In this document: positions 26,106-34,063 of the stretch, one piece after another
Position numbering within the stretch: position 1 is the first letter of the stretch
Layout of the letters: the number at the start of each line of letters is the position of its first letter
Notes under the pieces: model-generated
What the model saw: the letters and a program-made list of their open reading frames with translations, nothing else
What the model was told of the DNA's origin: nothing
Databases searched by the model: none
DNA from: Ignavibacteria bacterium
Lineage (GTDB): Bacteria; Bacteroidota; Ignavibacteria; Ignavibacteriales; SURF-24
NCBI GenBank assembly: GCA_025612245.1
Contig: JAAXKQ010000001.1
Location: 124,001 to 188,000 of the forward strand
Reading direction: 5' to 3'
DNA: 64,000 nucleotides
Program-made: the position numbers and the translations under genes

Positions 26106-27036
26106 TAAGCTCAAAGACGGCCTTTCCAAGACCAGGGATAAGATCGTCACTAAGATAAATGAAACCATTACCGGCAAGGCAAAGCTGGATGAAGAGCTGC
26201 TTGAGGAAATTGAGGAAATTTTAATTACCAGCGACATCGGTTTCGACGTTGCTTCGAAAGTTATTGAAAATACCAGGGTAAGGCTCAGGGTTGAAAAAGA
26301 CAGGAGCAAGCTGAACGTAATTGACGCAATTAAGGAAGAGCTTGAGAAACTGTTGAACTCCTACGACACGAATTCCGAGTTCAACCGTATGGACAAGTTT
26401 AAGCCTTATGTTATTCTGGTTATTGGAGTTAACGGGGCCGGTAAAACCACTACCATAGGCAAGCTGGCTCATAACTACAAGCAGGCGGGACTCAACGTCA
26501 TTATAGGCTCAGCCGACACCTTCAGAGCCGCCGCAAACGAGCAGCTTGAAGTCTGGGCTAAACGCGCAGGAGTTGAAATCATACAAAGCACCACTGGAAG
26601 CGACCCTTCGGCGGTGGCATTCGACACGATGAATATAGCCAAAAAGAAAAATGCCGACGTCGTTTTGATAGATACCGCGGGGCGCCTGCACACGAAATCG
26701 AACCTCATGGAAGAGCTTAAAAAAATCAAGAAAGTCATGAGCAAGGTGGTGGATTATGCTCCCAATGAGACTTTCCTCGTGCTGGACGGCAATACGGGGC
26801 AGAATGCACTCATACAGGCCGAGAAATTCCGTGAAGTTACCGATATTACGGGACTTATAATAACAAAGCTGGATGGTACGGCAAAAGGCGGCGTAGTTTT
26901 CCAGATCTGCAGCCAGCAGAAAGTGCCTGTGAAGTACATCGGGGTTGGAGAGGGGATTGATGACCTACAGACTTTCGATGCACAGAGCTTCGTCTCGGCC
27001 CTCTTTTCTTCAGATGGGGTACAGCAGCAAGGCTGA
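26077..27036 (+). CDS. ftsY: Signal recognition particle receptor FtsY
   Basis: A GTPase that docks the SRP-ribosome complex at the membrane. The 319-residue protein has the N-domain helices, GVNGAGKTT (P-loop, 117-125), ADTFRAAANEQL, LIDTAGRLHT, ITKLDGTAKGG and IGVGEGIDDL, the full NG-domain set. The acidic A domain found in E. coli FtsY is absent, as in many bacteria. Its start lies inside the 3' end of pgsA (29 bp overlap), so translation is probably coupled. Confidence 0.96.
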   Translation: MNLFKNINFDKLKDGLSKTRDKIVTKINETITGKAKLDEELLEEIEEILITSDIGFDVASKVIENTRVRLRVEKDRSKLNVIDAIKEELEKLLNSYDTNSEFNRMDKFKPYVILVIGVNGAGKTTTIGKLAHNYKQAGLNVIIGSADTFRAAANEQLEVWAKRAGVEIIQSTTGSDPSAVAFDTMNIAKKKNADVVLIDTAGRLHTKSNLMEELKKIKKVMSKVVDYAPNETFLVLDGNTGQNALIQAEKFREVTDITGLIITKLDGTAKGGVVFQICSQQKVPVKYIGVGEGIDDLQTFDAQSFVSALFSSDGVQQQG

Positions 27037-27085
27037 TTAAGAGAATTCCCACTTTTCCCGTTAAAATCGCAAGAGAAAACACACC

Positions 27086-28012
27086 TTGAAGGAAAAAACA
27101 CTATTTATCATTAATCCCGAAGCGGGTAAAGGCAGAGGCAGGAAAATCCTGCCTCAAATGTTTCGTATACTCTCCGGGTATCCGCTCCGTACGGAAATAA
27201 TACTAACCGAAAGACCTAATCATGCGACAGAAATTGTAAGGCAGCACAGGAACGACTTTAAGACGATCTGCGCCGCGGGAGGGGATGGGACGCTTAATGA
27301 GGTCTTAAACGGTCTGGATGGCACTTCAGGCAACACTATAGGCATAATTCCCGTGGGCTCCGGAAATGACTTTGCCAGGACTGCCGGCATAGGCAAGAAT
27401 CTAAGTGAAGCATTGAAAGTTATCCTGGGTGGCGGGGCTAAAGTCAGGGAAATTGATACGGGATTCCTGAAATACAAGGAAAATAAGACAGAGAGTCCGG
27501 TGATATGCCGGCAGTTTATAAACAGCGCAGGAATTGGCTTTGATGCAATTGTTTCGGATTTGATAAAGAACAACAGCTTTTTTAAGGGGTTACCTCTATA
27601 CATTTCAGCCGTTATTCAGGCCTTATTCATGTACCGCCTTATGGATGTCAGCTGCAGCTTTGACGGGAATTTTATAATCAAGGGAAAGAAGCTATTAATT
27701 GCAATAAGCAACGGGAAAACCTATGGCGGAGGCCTCAGAGTAAATCCCGAAGCCGAGATAGATGACGGATTCCTGGATGCCTGTCTGGTAGCGGACATGT
27801 CAATAGGAAAGATAATCCGGGAATTCCATAAGTTTATCCGTGGGACGCACGCGAATGTGGAAGGAATAGACATAAGGCGCTTTAAGTCTGCGAGTGTCGG
27901 AACATTTAATCCGGTCTACATTCACACCGATGGCGAGGTAATTTCCAAGTCAGCTATTGAAGTTGAGATCGGCATCAATCCAATAAGGCAGAAGTTCATA
28001 TTTGCAGAGTAA
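27086..28012 (+). CDS. Diacylglycerol kinase-family lipid kinase
   Basis: A 308-residue soluble lipid kinase of the DagK/YegS group. It has IINPEAGKGRG, AAGGDGTLNEVLNG (nucleotide-binding GGDGT), PVGSGNDFA and NSAGIGFDA, then a beta-sandwich C-terminal part with the SNGKTYGGG and IHTDGE blocks. It would phosphorylate diacylglycerol or a related lipid for phospholipid turnover. The start is TTG 27086; no ATG fits better. A purine-rich repeat begins at its stop codon. Confidence 0.88.
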   Translation: MKEKTLFIINPEAGKGRGRKILPQMFRILSGYPLRTEIILTERPNHATEIVRQHRNDFKTICAAGGDGTLNEVLNGLDGTSGNTIGIIPVGSGNDFARTAGIGKNLSEALKVILGGGAKVREIDTGFLKYKENKTESPVICRQFINSAGIGFDAIVSDLIKNNSFFKGLPLYISAVIQALFMYRLMDVSCSFDGNFIIKGKKLLIAISNGKTYGGGLRVNPEAEIDDGFLDACLVADMSIGKIIREFHKFIRGTHANVEGIDIRRFKSASVGTFNPVYIHTDGEVISKSAIEVEIGINPIRQKFIFAE

Positions 28013-28040
28013 GGAGAAGTAAGGAGTAAGTAGTAAGGAG
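28010..28040 (+). repeat. Purine-rich TAAGGAG repeat on the lipid-kinase stop codon
   Basis: TAAGGAG occurs at 28010-28016, 28020-28026 and 28034-28040 with TAAG/TAG spacers. The first unit contains the stop codon TAA. It is similar in style and position to the TAGTAGG array after aroQ. Confidence 0.7.
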
Positions 28041-28041
28041 G

Positions 28042-28070
28042 AAAGAGGTTTTGAACGAAGAAGCCTCTTT
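28042..28070 (+). terminator. Possible terminator after the lipid-kinase gene
   Basis: AAAGAGG (28042-28048) pairs with CCTCTTT (28064-28070) across a 15-base loop, followed by TAAG rather than a long T run, so it is weak. Confidence 0.4.
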
Positions 28071-28166
28071 TAAGCAATATGCTCATTTAAATAGTTTTAT
28101 ACTAGTTTACATAATATACATTATCGGACAAAAGGAAAACTGGCCGGGGGAATTAAGCATGCTATG

Positions 28167-28198
28167 AAAAGCCCGATAATATTCATTTTCCGGGCTTT
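28167..28198 (-). terminator. Terminator-like hairpin behind the second tRNA-Pro copy
   Basis: Read on the minus strand, AAAGCCCG pairs with CGGGCTTT over a 16-base loop and ends in TTTT. It follows the tRNA-like sequence by 6 bases, as expected if that locus was once transcribed. Confidence 0.6.
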
Positions 28199-28204
28199 CT
28201 AGCC

Positions 28205-28275
28205 TCGAAACGGCGGGATAACCCGCGACCCCTTGAACCCCATTCAAGTACGCTACCGGGCTGCGCCACGTTCCA
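28205..28275 (-). pseudogene. tRNA-Pro (GGG) copy with a damaged T-loop
   Basis: On the minus strand this 71-nt sequence repeats the tRNA-Pro at 22309 almost exactly, including the D arm, the anticodon arm with GGG and the variable region. Differences: first base C to T, a C to T change in the 3' acceptor arm (giving a G-U pair), and loss of three bases (CAA) from the T-loop, leaving GCGGG-TTAT-CCCGC. The lost bases include the T-psi-C cytosine and A58, needed for the D-loop/T-loop contact, so normal tRNA function is unlikely. It starts 28 bp after the hbd stop. Confidence 0.85.
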
Positions 28276-28303
28276 ATTTATGAAGGTTTTTACTTTATGG
28301 ATC

Positions 28304-29152
28304 TTAATACTTAAAGAACCCTTCTCCCGTCTTTCTTCCCAGCTTCTTTGCTGCAACCATCTTCTTTAATAATGGACAAGGACGGTACTTGCTGTCGTTA
28401 AAGCCATTGTATAAAACCTCCATTATTGCCAGACATACGTCGAGACCTATAAAGTCAGCCAGCGTCAATGGTCCCATGGGATGGTTCATGCCGAGCTTCA
28501 TAACGGTGTCTATGTCTTCTTTTGAAGCCACACCTTCCATCAGCGCATACACGGCTTCATTTATCATTGGCATCAGTATCCTGTTGCTGACGAATCCCGG
28601 ATAATCAAAGACCTCTACGGGCACCTTCTCAAGCCTTAGCGCTGCATCCCGGATGGTCTCAAATGTCTCACTATTCGTCGAATAGCCGCGGATTATTTCA
28701 ACAAGCTTCATCACAGGCACAGGATTCATGAAGTGCATCCCTATGAACTTTTCTGGACGGCTGGCCGCTGAGAGTTCCGTAATAGAAATTGATGAGGTAT
28801 TTGATGCAAAAATACATTCTGGCTTAAGGATGCTGTTTAACTTATTAAAAACAGATAATTTAGCCTCTTTATTCTCATAAACGGCTTCAACTGCAAGGTC
28901 CGAATCTCCGGGAGTGTTTTCCACGCCTACAAAGGGCTTTATACGGCTTAAGGTCAGGTCCTTTTCTTCCTTTGTAATTACCTGTTTAGATACCTGGCGT
29001 TCCAGGTTCCCCGATATTGTATCTATTCCTTTCTTTAAGAGTCCCTCTTCTACGTCAACTAAAAAGACATCAAATCCTTTTAATGCGAATACGTGAGCTA
29101 TTCCGTTTCCCATTGTTCCGGAGCCGATTACAGAAACCTTACTGATTGCCAT
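28304..29152 (-). CDS. hbd: 3-hydroxybutyryl-CoA dehydrogenase
   Basis: An NAD(P)-dependent oxidoreductase linking acetoacetyl-CoA and 3-hydroxybutyryl-CoA in butanoate or fatty-acid metabolism. The 282-residue protein has the Rossmann motif [29 protein letters not shown], the catalytic His in [15 protein letters not shown], and the C-terminal blocks [13 protein letters not shown] and [16 protein letters not shown]. The length matches Hbd/PaaH monomers, not the large FadB fusion. It is a single gene with the tRNA-Pro copy just downstream. Confidence 0.93.
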   Translation of the reverse strand: MAISKVSVIGSGTMGNGIAHVFALKGFDVFLVDVEEGLLKKGIDTISGNLERQVSKQVITKEEKDLTLSRIKPFVGVENTPGDSDLAVEAVYENKEAKLSVFNKLNSILKPECIFASNTSSISITELSAASRPEKFIGMHFMNPVPVMKLVEIIRGYSTNSETFETIRDAALRLEKVPVEVFDYPGFVSNRILMPMINEAVYALMEGVASKEDIDTVMKLGMNHPMGPLTLADFIGLDVCLAIMEVLYNGFNDSKYRPCPLLKKMVAAKKLGRKTGEGFFKY

Positions 29153-29255
29153 AAATTAACACTCCTGAAAAGTTGACAGAAAATATAATTTATGAGTTTC
29201 TAAGCTGACTTGCAGGTAAATAAACTGAAAGGAAGTAAAAAAAATCCCAGAAAGT

Positions 29256-30146
29256 CTATGCCTGCTGTTCCGGAGTTTTCTGTTCAGCGCTCTTCTGGCT
29301 TCCGTTTTCATGGTCGCTTTCAAAAGAAAGGCAACATTTAAGTTTGCCGCACGGGCCGCTTAATTTTGAGAAATTTGAAGCCAGGTTCTGTTCCGTGGCC
29401 AGTTGTGTGGTAATTTTCTTGAAGTTGCAAAGGAATGCCGAGCAGCAGAATTCCCTTCCGCAGGTTCCTATTCCGCCTACTCTTTTTGCCTCGTCCCTGA
29501 CGCCAATCTGCCTGAGCTCTATCCTGGTCTTGAAATTCGCGGCCAGATCTTTGGCAAGCTCGCGGAAATCGACCCTGCCATCTGCCGTATAGAAGAAGAA
29601 AAGCTTGTTGCGGTCGAACTGGTAGTGAACGTCTATGAGTTTCATATTCAGGTTATACTTCTGAACCTTGACCTTAAAGGCTTCCACGGCTCTTATTTCT
29701 TCGGCTTTGTTTTTCTCGATCGTCAGGAGGTCGTTTTCATCTACTTTTCTAAGAATATGCGGCAGCAGTTCGCCATAAAGTCCGGCTTTCTGCCTTTTTA
29801 TGCGCACAAATTCTCCTGCTTCTCTAATTGTGGCAATTTCTGTGGTGTCTTCGCAGGCAACTATAATGCGGTCATCCGGAAGGAACTCTTCAGTCATGGA
29901 ATCTGGTACCATGCAGTAGAAAGTCCCCAGTAAACCGTTGCAGTGTGCTTCAACTATATTGCGTTCGTCAGTGGGGGTAAATGTAGTAACTTCAGCGCCA
30001 CAGGCCATACAGCCGCTCATGCTGACGTGGCTGCCGAGCTGTTGGACTAATATGTTGTTATATAATGAATGATTGCCGCAGCCGTTTTCAGAATGGGCCG
30101 GCAACTTGTTTTCACTACCGTTTTCATTAGAGCTTATGTTATGCAC
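29256..30146 (-). CDS. ricT: PSP1-domain protein, RicT/YaaT-like
   Basis: A 296-residue protein whose C-terminal half is a PSP1 domain: RQIGVRDEAKRVGGIGTCGREFCCS and SGPCGKLKCCL, the two Cys clusters typical of RicT. In Bacillus, RicT with RicA and RicF forms an iron-sulfur complex affecting RNase Y activity; whether that applies here is unknown. The N-terminus adds another pair, SGCMACG, and a polar, His/Asn-rich leader. The stop-proximal tail is Gln/Glu-rich. It overlaps the holB stop by 8 bp, a pairing common in Bacteroidota. Confidence 0.87.
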   Translation of the reverse strand: MHNISSNENGSENKLPAHSENGCGNHSLYNNILVQQLGSHVSMSGCMACGAEVTTFTPTDERNIVEAHCNGLLGTFYCMVPDSMTEEFLPDDRIIVACEDTTEIATIREAGEFVRIKRQKAGLYGELLPHILRKVDENDLLTIEKNKAEEIRAVEAFKVKVQKYNLNMKLIDVHYQFDRNKLFFFYTADGRVDFRELAKDLAANFKTRIELRQIGVRDEAKRVGGIGTCGREFCCSAFLCNFKKITTQLATEQNLASNFSKLSGPCGKLKCCLSFESDHENGSQKSAEQKTPEQQA

Positions 30147-31269
30147 TTCTGATCCCTAAATATCTTATTGAGGCCAGTTCAAATATAATATTAAGTGCTA
30201 TAACATTCAAGTTAAGATTATTGTCTATTGAGTGTGCCAGGTCATTTAGCCTGAAGACCACATCGTCAATTGCCGACCTGGAAAACCTCATATTGAATTT
30301 TTCCAGAGTTTCGCTCTGGCTGGCAAAAATATAGTTTTTAAGTCCGAGCTTGTTTTTCCCCGTATCATTAAGCCACGAAATGATCAGTTCGATCAGTAAG
30401 GCCATCTGTCCGGAAGAATTTGCCGAGGTAAAGGAGGAAATGTCCTTTAATGCCGTGTGATACTTGAAGGCCAGGCAGTTTCTGAGTATGTTGATGGTTT
30501 TGTTTATCAGGAGCTCAAAATCCTGCTCAAGCAGCTTATTTGCGTGTGTAAGAGAGCCGTTGGAAAAAACGGATATCTTCTCTGCTAATGCTTTGTCTAT
30601 ATTGAAGTAGCCGGTTAGAATTTCCGAGAGAACTCCGCTATCCAGGGGGTCAAAATTTACTGTCCAGCACCTGGAGATGATCGTAGGCAGAAGTTCATTC
30701 TTAAACGGCGTAATCAGTAAAAAGATAATTCCTTCGGGAGGCTCCTCAAGGCTTTTTAAGAGAGCGTTCTGTGCCTCGTCATTCATCAGGTGGGCATCTG
30801 AGATGATGACGGCTCTGTACTTTGCTTCCTCGTATGTAAGCGACTGGAACTTCTTTATCTCGCGAATGGAGCTGATTTTTATGTTATTTGCACCCTGAAG
30901 GCCGATTTTGTAGTAAGGATTTTTGACCTTCTTTTCCAGCTCTTCCTTGAGCTGCTCAAGCGCCTCGGCGCTCAGCTTTTCAGTCGGAGAGTTCTCCCCC
31001 GTTTCATTTTTACCCCTTGGAAGGGGCATTACAAATTTAACAAACGGTTCAGAGAGGTTCCTGACCTTAAGGACTGTTGAGTTATTTGTGCCGTCACCTG
31101 AAGGCGTATTAAGCAGTTCCAGAAATTTCATGGCCATGAAGTGCTTGCCTACCCCGTCAGGACCAGAGAAGAGAAAAGCGTGAGGAATTTTCCCGGAGGA
31201 ATAGATTTTATAGAGAAGGTCGCCCGCGGCTTTCTGCCCTTTTATGCATTGTAAGATGTTGCTGCTCAT
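30139..31269 (-). CDS. holB: DNA polymerase III delta-prime subunit (clamp loader)
   Basis: A clamp-loader AAA+ protein. At 376 residues it has HAFLFSGPDGVGKHFMAMKF (Walker A region near residue 31), IISDAHLMNDEAQNALLKSLEEPP (Walker B-like and sensor region) and TIISRCWTVNF (SRC-like motif). The CxxC zinc module between Walker A and Walker B is absent; a charged stretch (PRGKNETGENSPTEKL) is there instead. SRC motif and neighbours fit HolB better than DnaX. Its end overlaps ricT. Confidence 0.88.
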   Translation of the reverse strand: MSSNILQCIKGQKAAGDLLYKIYSSGKIPHAFLFSGPDGVGKHFMAMKFLELLNTPSGDGTNNSTVLKVRNLSEPFVKFVMPLPRGKNETGENSPTEKLSAEALEQLKEELEKKVKNPYYKIGLQGANNIKISSIREIKKFQSLTYEEAKYRAVIISDAHLMNDEAQNALLKSLEEPPEGIIFLLITPFKNELLPTIISRCWTVNFDPLDSGVLSEILTGYFNIDKALAEKISVFSNGSLTHANKLLEQDFELLINKTINILRNCLAFKYHTALKDISSFTSANSSGQMALLIELIISWLNDTGKNKLGLKNYIFASQSETLEKFNMRFSRSAIDDVVFRLNDLAHSIDNNLNLNVIALNIIFELASIRYLGIRSA

Positions 31270-31291
31270 TTAACCCCTTGTTCCATAATTG

Positions 31292-31316
31292 AAAAAGGCG
31301 CCTTTTAGAGGCGCCT
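31292..31316 (-). terminator. Terminator after the DUF2795 gene
   Basis: On the minus strand AGGCGCC pairs with GGCGCCT over a 7-base loop and is followed by TTTTT. It separates the DUF2795 gene from holB. Confidence 0.85.
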
Positions 31317-31323
31317 ATAATCT

Positions 31324-31551
31324 TTACATTATATCGTCATCATCATTGTAGAAGAAATCTTCATCACTTGGATAATCAGGCCAGATATCCTCAATAGATT
31401 CATATGGCTCTTCCGAATCCTCCAGTTCCTGAAGGTTTTCTACAACTTCTAATGGAGCGCCGATTCGTTCGGCATAATCTATTAATTCTTCTTTTGTAGC
31501 TGGCCAAGGGGCATCATCTAAATAAGAAGCTAATTCTACTGTCCAAATCAT
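31324..31551 (-). CDS. Small acidic DUF2795 protein
   Basis: A 75-residue protein starting MIWTVELASYLDDAPWPATKEELIDYAER, the usual form of DUF2795, followed by a strongly acidic tail ending DDDDIM. The family's function is not known to me; the Trp-Pro/helix pattern suggests a small helical fold. It has its own terminator and lies between the M23 peptidase and holB genes. Confidence 0.8.
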   Translation of the reverse strand: MIWTVELASYLDDAPWPATKEELIDYAERIGAPLEVVENLQELEDSEEPYESIEDIWPDYPSDEDFFYNDDDDIM

Positions 31552-31585
31552 ATTTCTACTCCGGAATAAATTTGTTTTTTTTAAT

Positions 31586-32494
31586 TTAATTAAATAAGTT
31601 CAAATCATCAAAGAAAAAGTCCTCTGGGTTGAGGGCCAGGCCGTTATGGTGAACTTCATAGTGAAGATGCGGGCCCGTTGATAAGCCAGTGTTCCCAGTT
31701 TTGGCTACTAATGTACCTCTGTTGATTTTCTGTCCAACCGTTACCATCGTCTCAGACAAATGACCCATCACTGTTCTATAGCCAAATCCATGATCTATTT
31801 CAATGCATAATCCGAAGCCGCCTTTTGTTCCAACAAAAGCAACCGTTCCGCTTCCGGGGGCATAAACGGGAGTACCGATATCGGCAACGATATCTATACC
31901 CTCATGCATTCTGACTACGCCAAGTATCGGATGCATGCGCATTCCGAAACCATGGGCTGTAACGACGCCGTCAGCCGGCTTAATTGCGGGAATTGCTTCA
32001 AAAAGTTTCTTATTACTCTTAAGTTTATTTGAAATCTCCAGGTAGTCTGACCTTTCGAATGAAATTTTCGTCTTTACCTGATCTACAAATTCGGAAAGCT
32101 GATCCAGATCCACGCCGGAGTGCCTTTTGGAAAAAATTTTCTCAAAAAGCCCGCCGCCGGTGCCCAGAGCTCTCTCTTCCCCGGAAATTGCAGGCAGATC
32201 TGTTGCAGTTCTAAGCTCGTTATTTGCCTGAGTAAGACTGTCGACGGACTTATCCAGCTTTTTATATAAAGAAGCCATTTCAGATAACTTACTTGAAAGT
32301 TCTTTATTTTCAGCCTTCAGTCCCGATAGTTCAGAATCAGAATTAACGAGTGAATTTATTAAAAGGAATCCCCCAAAAAGTATGCATGAAACGATGAGCA
32401 CAAGAAAAATGAACAACGATAAGAATTTCTTGTGGAAATTACTTATCTCAATTAACTTCAGCTTCGTTTTCGAGAAATAGTAAAATTTGTTCAT
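31586..32494 (-). CDS. M23-family peptidoglycan endopeptidase, membrane-anchored
   Basis: An N-terminal membrane helix (FLSLFIFLVLIVSCILFGG) is followed by a coiled-coil region (about residues 55-90), a linker and a LytM/M23 domain. The zinc ligands are in MHPILGVVRMHEGIDIVAD and HLHYEVHHNG, with HLSE between them. It is anchored in the inner membrane and would cut, or regulate cutting of, peptide cross-links. I chose ATG 32494; TTG 32515 would add seven residues. The intact ligands argue for an active enzyme rather than an EnvC-like activator. Confidence 0.9.
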   Translation of the reverse strand: MNKFYYFSKTKLKLIEISNFHKKFLSLFIFLVLIVSCILFGGFLLINSLVNSDSELSGLKAENKELSSKLSEMASLYKKLDKSVDSLTQANNELRTATDLPAISGEERALGTGGGLFEKIFSKRHSGVDLDQLSEFVDQVKTKISFERSDYLEISNKLKSNKKLFEAIPAIKPADGVVTAHGFGMRMHPILGVVRMHEGIDIVADIGTPVYAPGSGTVAFVGTKGGFGLCIEIDHGFGYRTVMGHLSETMVTVGQKINRGTLVAKTGNTGLSTGPHLHYEVHHNGLALNPEDFFFDDLNLFN

Positions 32495-32657
32495 AGATGA
32501 GTGCGAAGTTATCAAAATAACTCAAATATGTCAAGAAAAAACTACTTAGGTTGCGCTTCCATTTCCTGCGCTGCAGATTACATTATAATAGATAAAGTGA
32601 ATAATTAGTATGCGAGGCAACGAATGTCCTTAACTGAGTGCTTTGGGTGGTGCACCG

Positions 32658-33668
32658 CTATTCGAAATCGTGCTCAAAGTAATCTACAAAGCGTTTGTCA
32701 TCCACGTTAAGCCTGTTTAGCCGGTCCTCAAGCCTCCGTTGCAGCACTTTGGCCGAGTCGTATCCGTAATGCTTGAGCAGATAGTTCAGGCTGATTACTT
32801 CTGAGATTACGGTAATGTTCTTTCCGGGCAGTATTGGGAGCTTAATATAGGGTATTTCTATGTCCAGGAGGCTAAAGACCTCTTCGTCCAGCCCTGTACG
32901 TGTGTAGTGTGACTTTTCGTCCCAGACTTCCAGCTCTACGATTATCTCAAGGCGTTTCTGGAAGCGTATAGCCCTGACGCCGAACATGCTCTTGACGTCA
33001 ATAATTCCAATTCCCCTTACTTCCATGAAATGCTTAACCAGCTCGGTACCCGAGCCCATAAGGATGTTTTCGCCTTTTTTTGTGACAATAATTACGTCGT
33101 CTGCAACCAGTCGGTGGCCTCTTTCAACCAGGTCCAGTGCCACTTCACTTTTACCGATGCCGGATTTCCCGACGAAGAGCATTCCAACGCCATAGACGTC
33201 TACAAATGAGCCGTGCACGGAGATGCGGGGGGCAAACTGATCGTCCAGGAAGTCGCCAACGAGGTAGACCAGCTTTGTAGTCGTAAATGTTGAACCGAAC
33301 ATGCCTATGTGGAACTCATTGGCAAGAGAAATCATTTCCGGGAAAGGCTCATTGCCATCTGTTAAAATTATGCAGGGAATGTCGAACTGGAAGATTTTCC
33401 TCAAGGTTCTGGCTCTTTCTTCCTGAGTGAGCTGGTTCAGATACTTCATTTCCGTGTTGCCGAAGATCTGAATGCGCGTATATGAAAAGAGCTCCACGAA
33501 CCCGGCCAGTGCCAGGCCGGGTCTGTGGAGATTCTGATCGTAGATATTTCTGCTGAAACCGGACTCATCTGTAAACAAAGTGAGCTTAAACCGGTCCTTT
33601 ACGTTCTTATAAAAGAAATCAACCGTTATACTTTCTTTTTTGATAATTGTTTTGTCGTCCAGTTTCAT
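32658..33668 (-). CDS. hprK: HPr kinase/phosphorylase
   Basis: Phosphorylates Ser46 of HPr and reverses it. The 336-residue protein has His152 in SVHGSFVDVYG, the Walker A box GKSGIGKS (167-174), the HRLVADDVI Asp pair and the family signature MEVRGIGIIDVKSMFG. It lies 4 bp downstream of hpf with xerC and topA upstream. No HPr, EI or EIIA gene is present in the window, so its partner is elsewhere or it serves another substrate. Confidence 0.93.
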   Translation of the reverse strand: MKLDDKTIIKKESITVDFFYKNVKDRFKLTLFTDESGFSRNIYDQNLHRPGLALAGFVELFSYTRIQIFGNTEMKYLNQLTQEERARTLRKIFQFDIPCIILTDGNEPFPEMISLANEFHIGMFGSTFTTTKLVYLVGDFLDDQFAPRISVHGSFVDVYGVGMLFVGKSGIGKSEVALDLVERGHRLVADDVIIVTKKGENILMGSGTELVKHFMEVRGIGIIDVKSMFGVRAIRFQKRLEIIVELEVWDEKSHYTRTGLDEEVFSLLDIEIPYIKLPILPGKNITVISEVISLNYLLKHYGYDSAKVLQRRLEDRLNRLNVDDKRFVDYFEHDFE

Positions 33669-33672
33669 TATT

Positions 33673-34050
33673 TTACTCTTCTTCTTCTTCCTCTTCAGGA
33701 CCTGGAACCGGGGGTACCTCGGAAACGGCAGCCCTTTCGGCTCTTTCGCTCCTTTTCCCGTCCACGGTCCTTGTTTTTATTTTTCCAAGTTGTTTTTCTA
33801 TTTTAAGTACTGCAGCAGAAACCGACTTCTTAAAGTCGTCCGAGTTTTCCTTTGCAGTTAATACCTTGCCTGGAATTGGCAAGATGATTTCAGCGATTTT
33901 AGTGCTATCCTTTAAGTTCTCATAGCTCAAAATAACTTCAATGTCGTTAATGTCGTCATTAAGTTTTCCTAAAGCTCCCACTTCGGCATAAATATAATCT
34001 TTCAGAGAGTCTTTAGCCTTAAACTTTCTTGAAGTGATTTGAATGTTCAT
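33673..34050 (-). CDS. hpf: Ribosome hibernation-promoting factor, short form
   Basis: Binds the 30S decoding region in slow growth and blocks translation. The 125-residue protein starts MNIQITSRKFKAKDSLKDYI and has the RaiA/HPF beta-alpha fold up to about residue 95, then an Ala/Pro/Glu-rich acidic tail with seven consecutive Glu instead of the long-HPF dimerisation domain. AAAGGAG lies 6 bases before the ATG. It sits between xerC and hprK. Confidence 0.9.
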   Translation of the reverse strand: MNIQITSRKFKAKDSLKDYIYAEVGALGKLNDDINDIEVILSYENLKDSTKIAEIILPIPGKVLTAKENSDDFKKSVSAAVLKIEKQLGKIKTRTVDGKRSERAERAAVSEVPPVPGPEEEEEEE

Positions 34051-34063
34051 AAGATGCTCCTTT

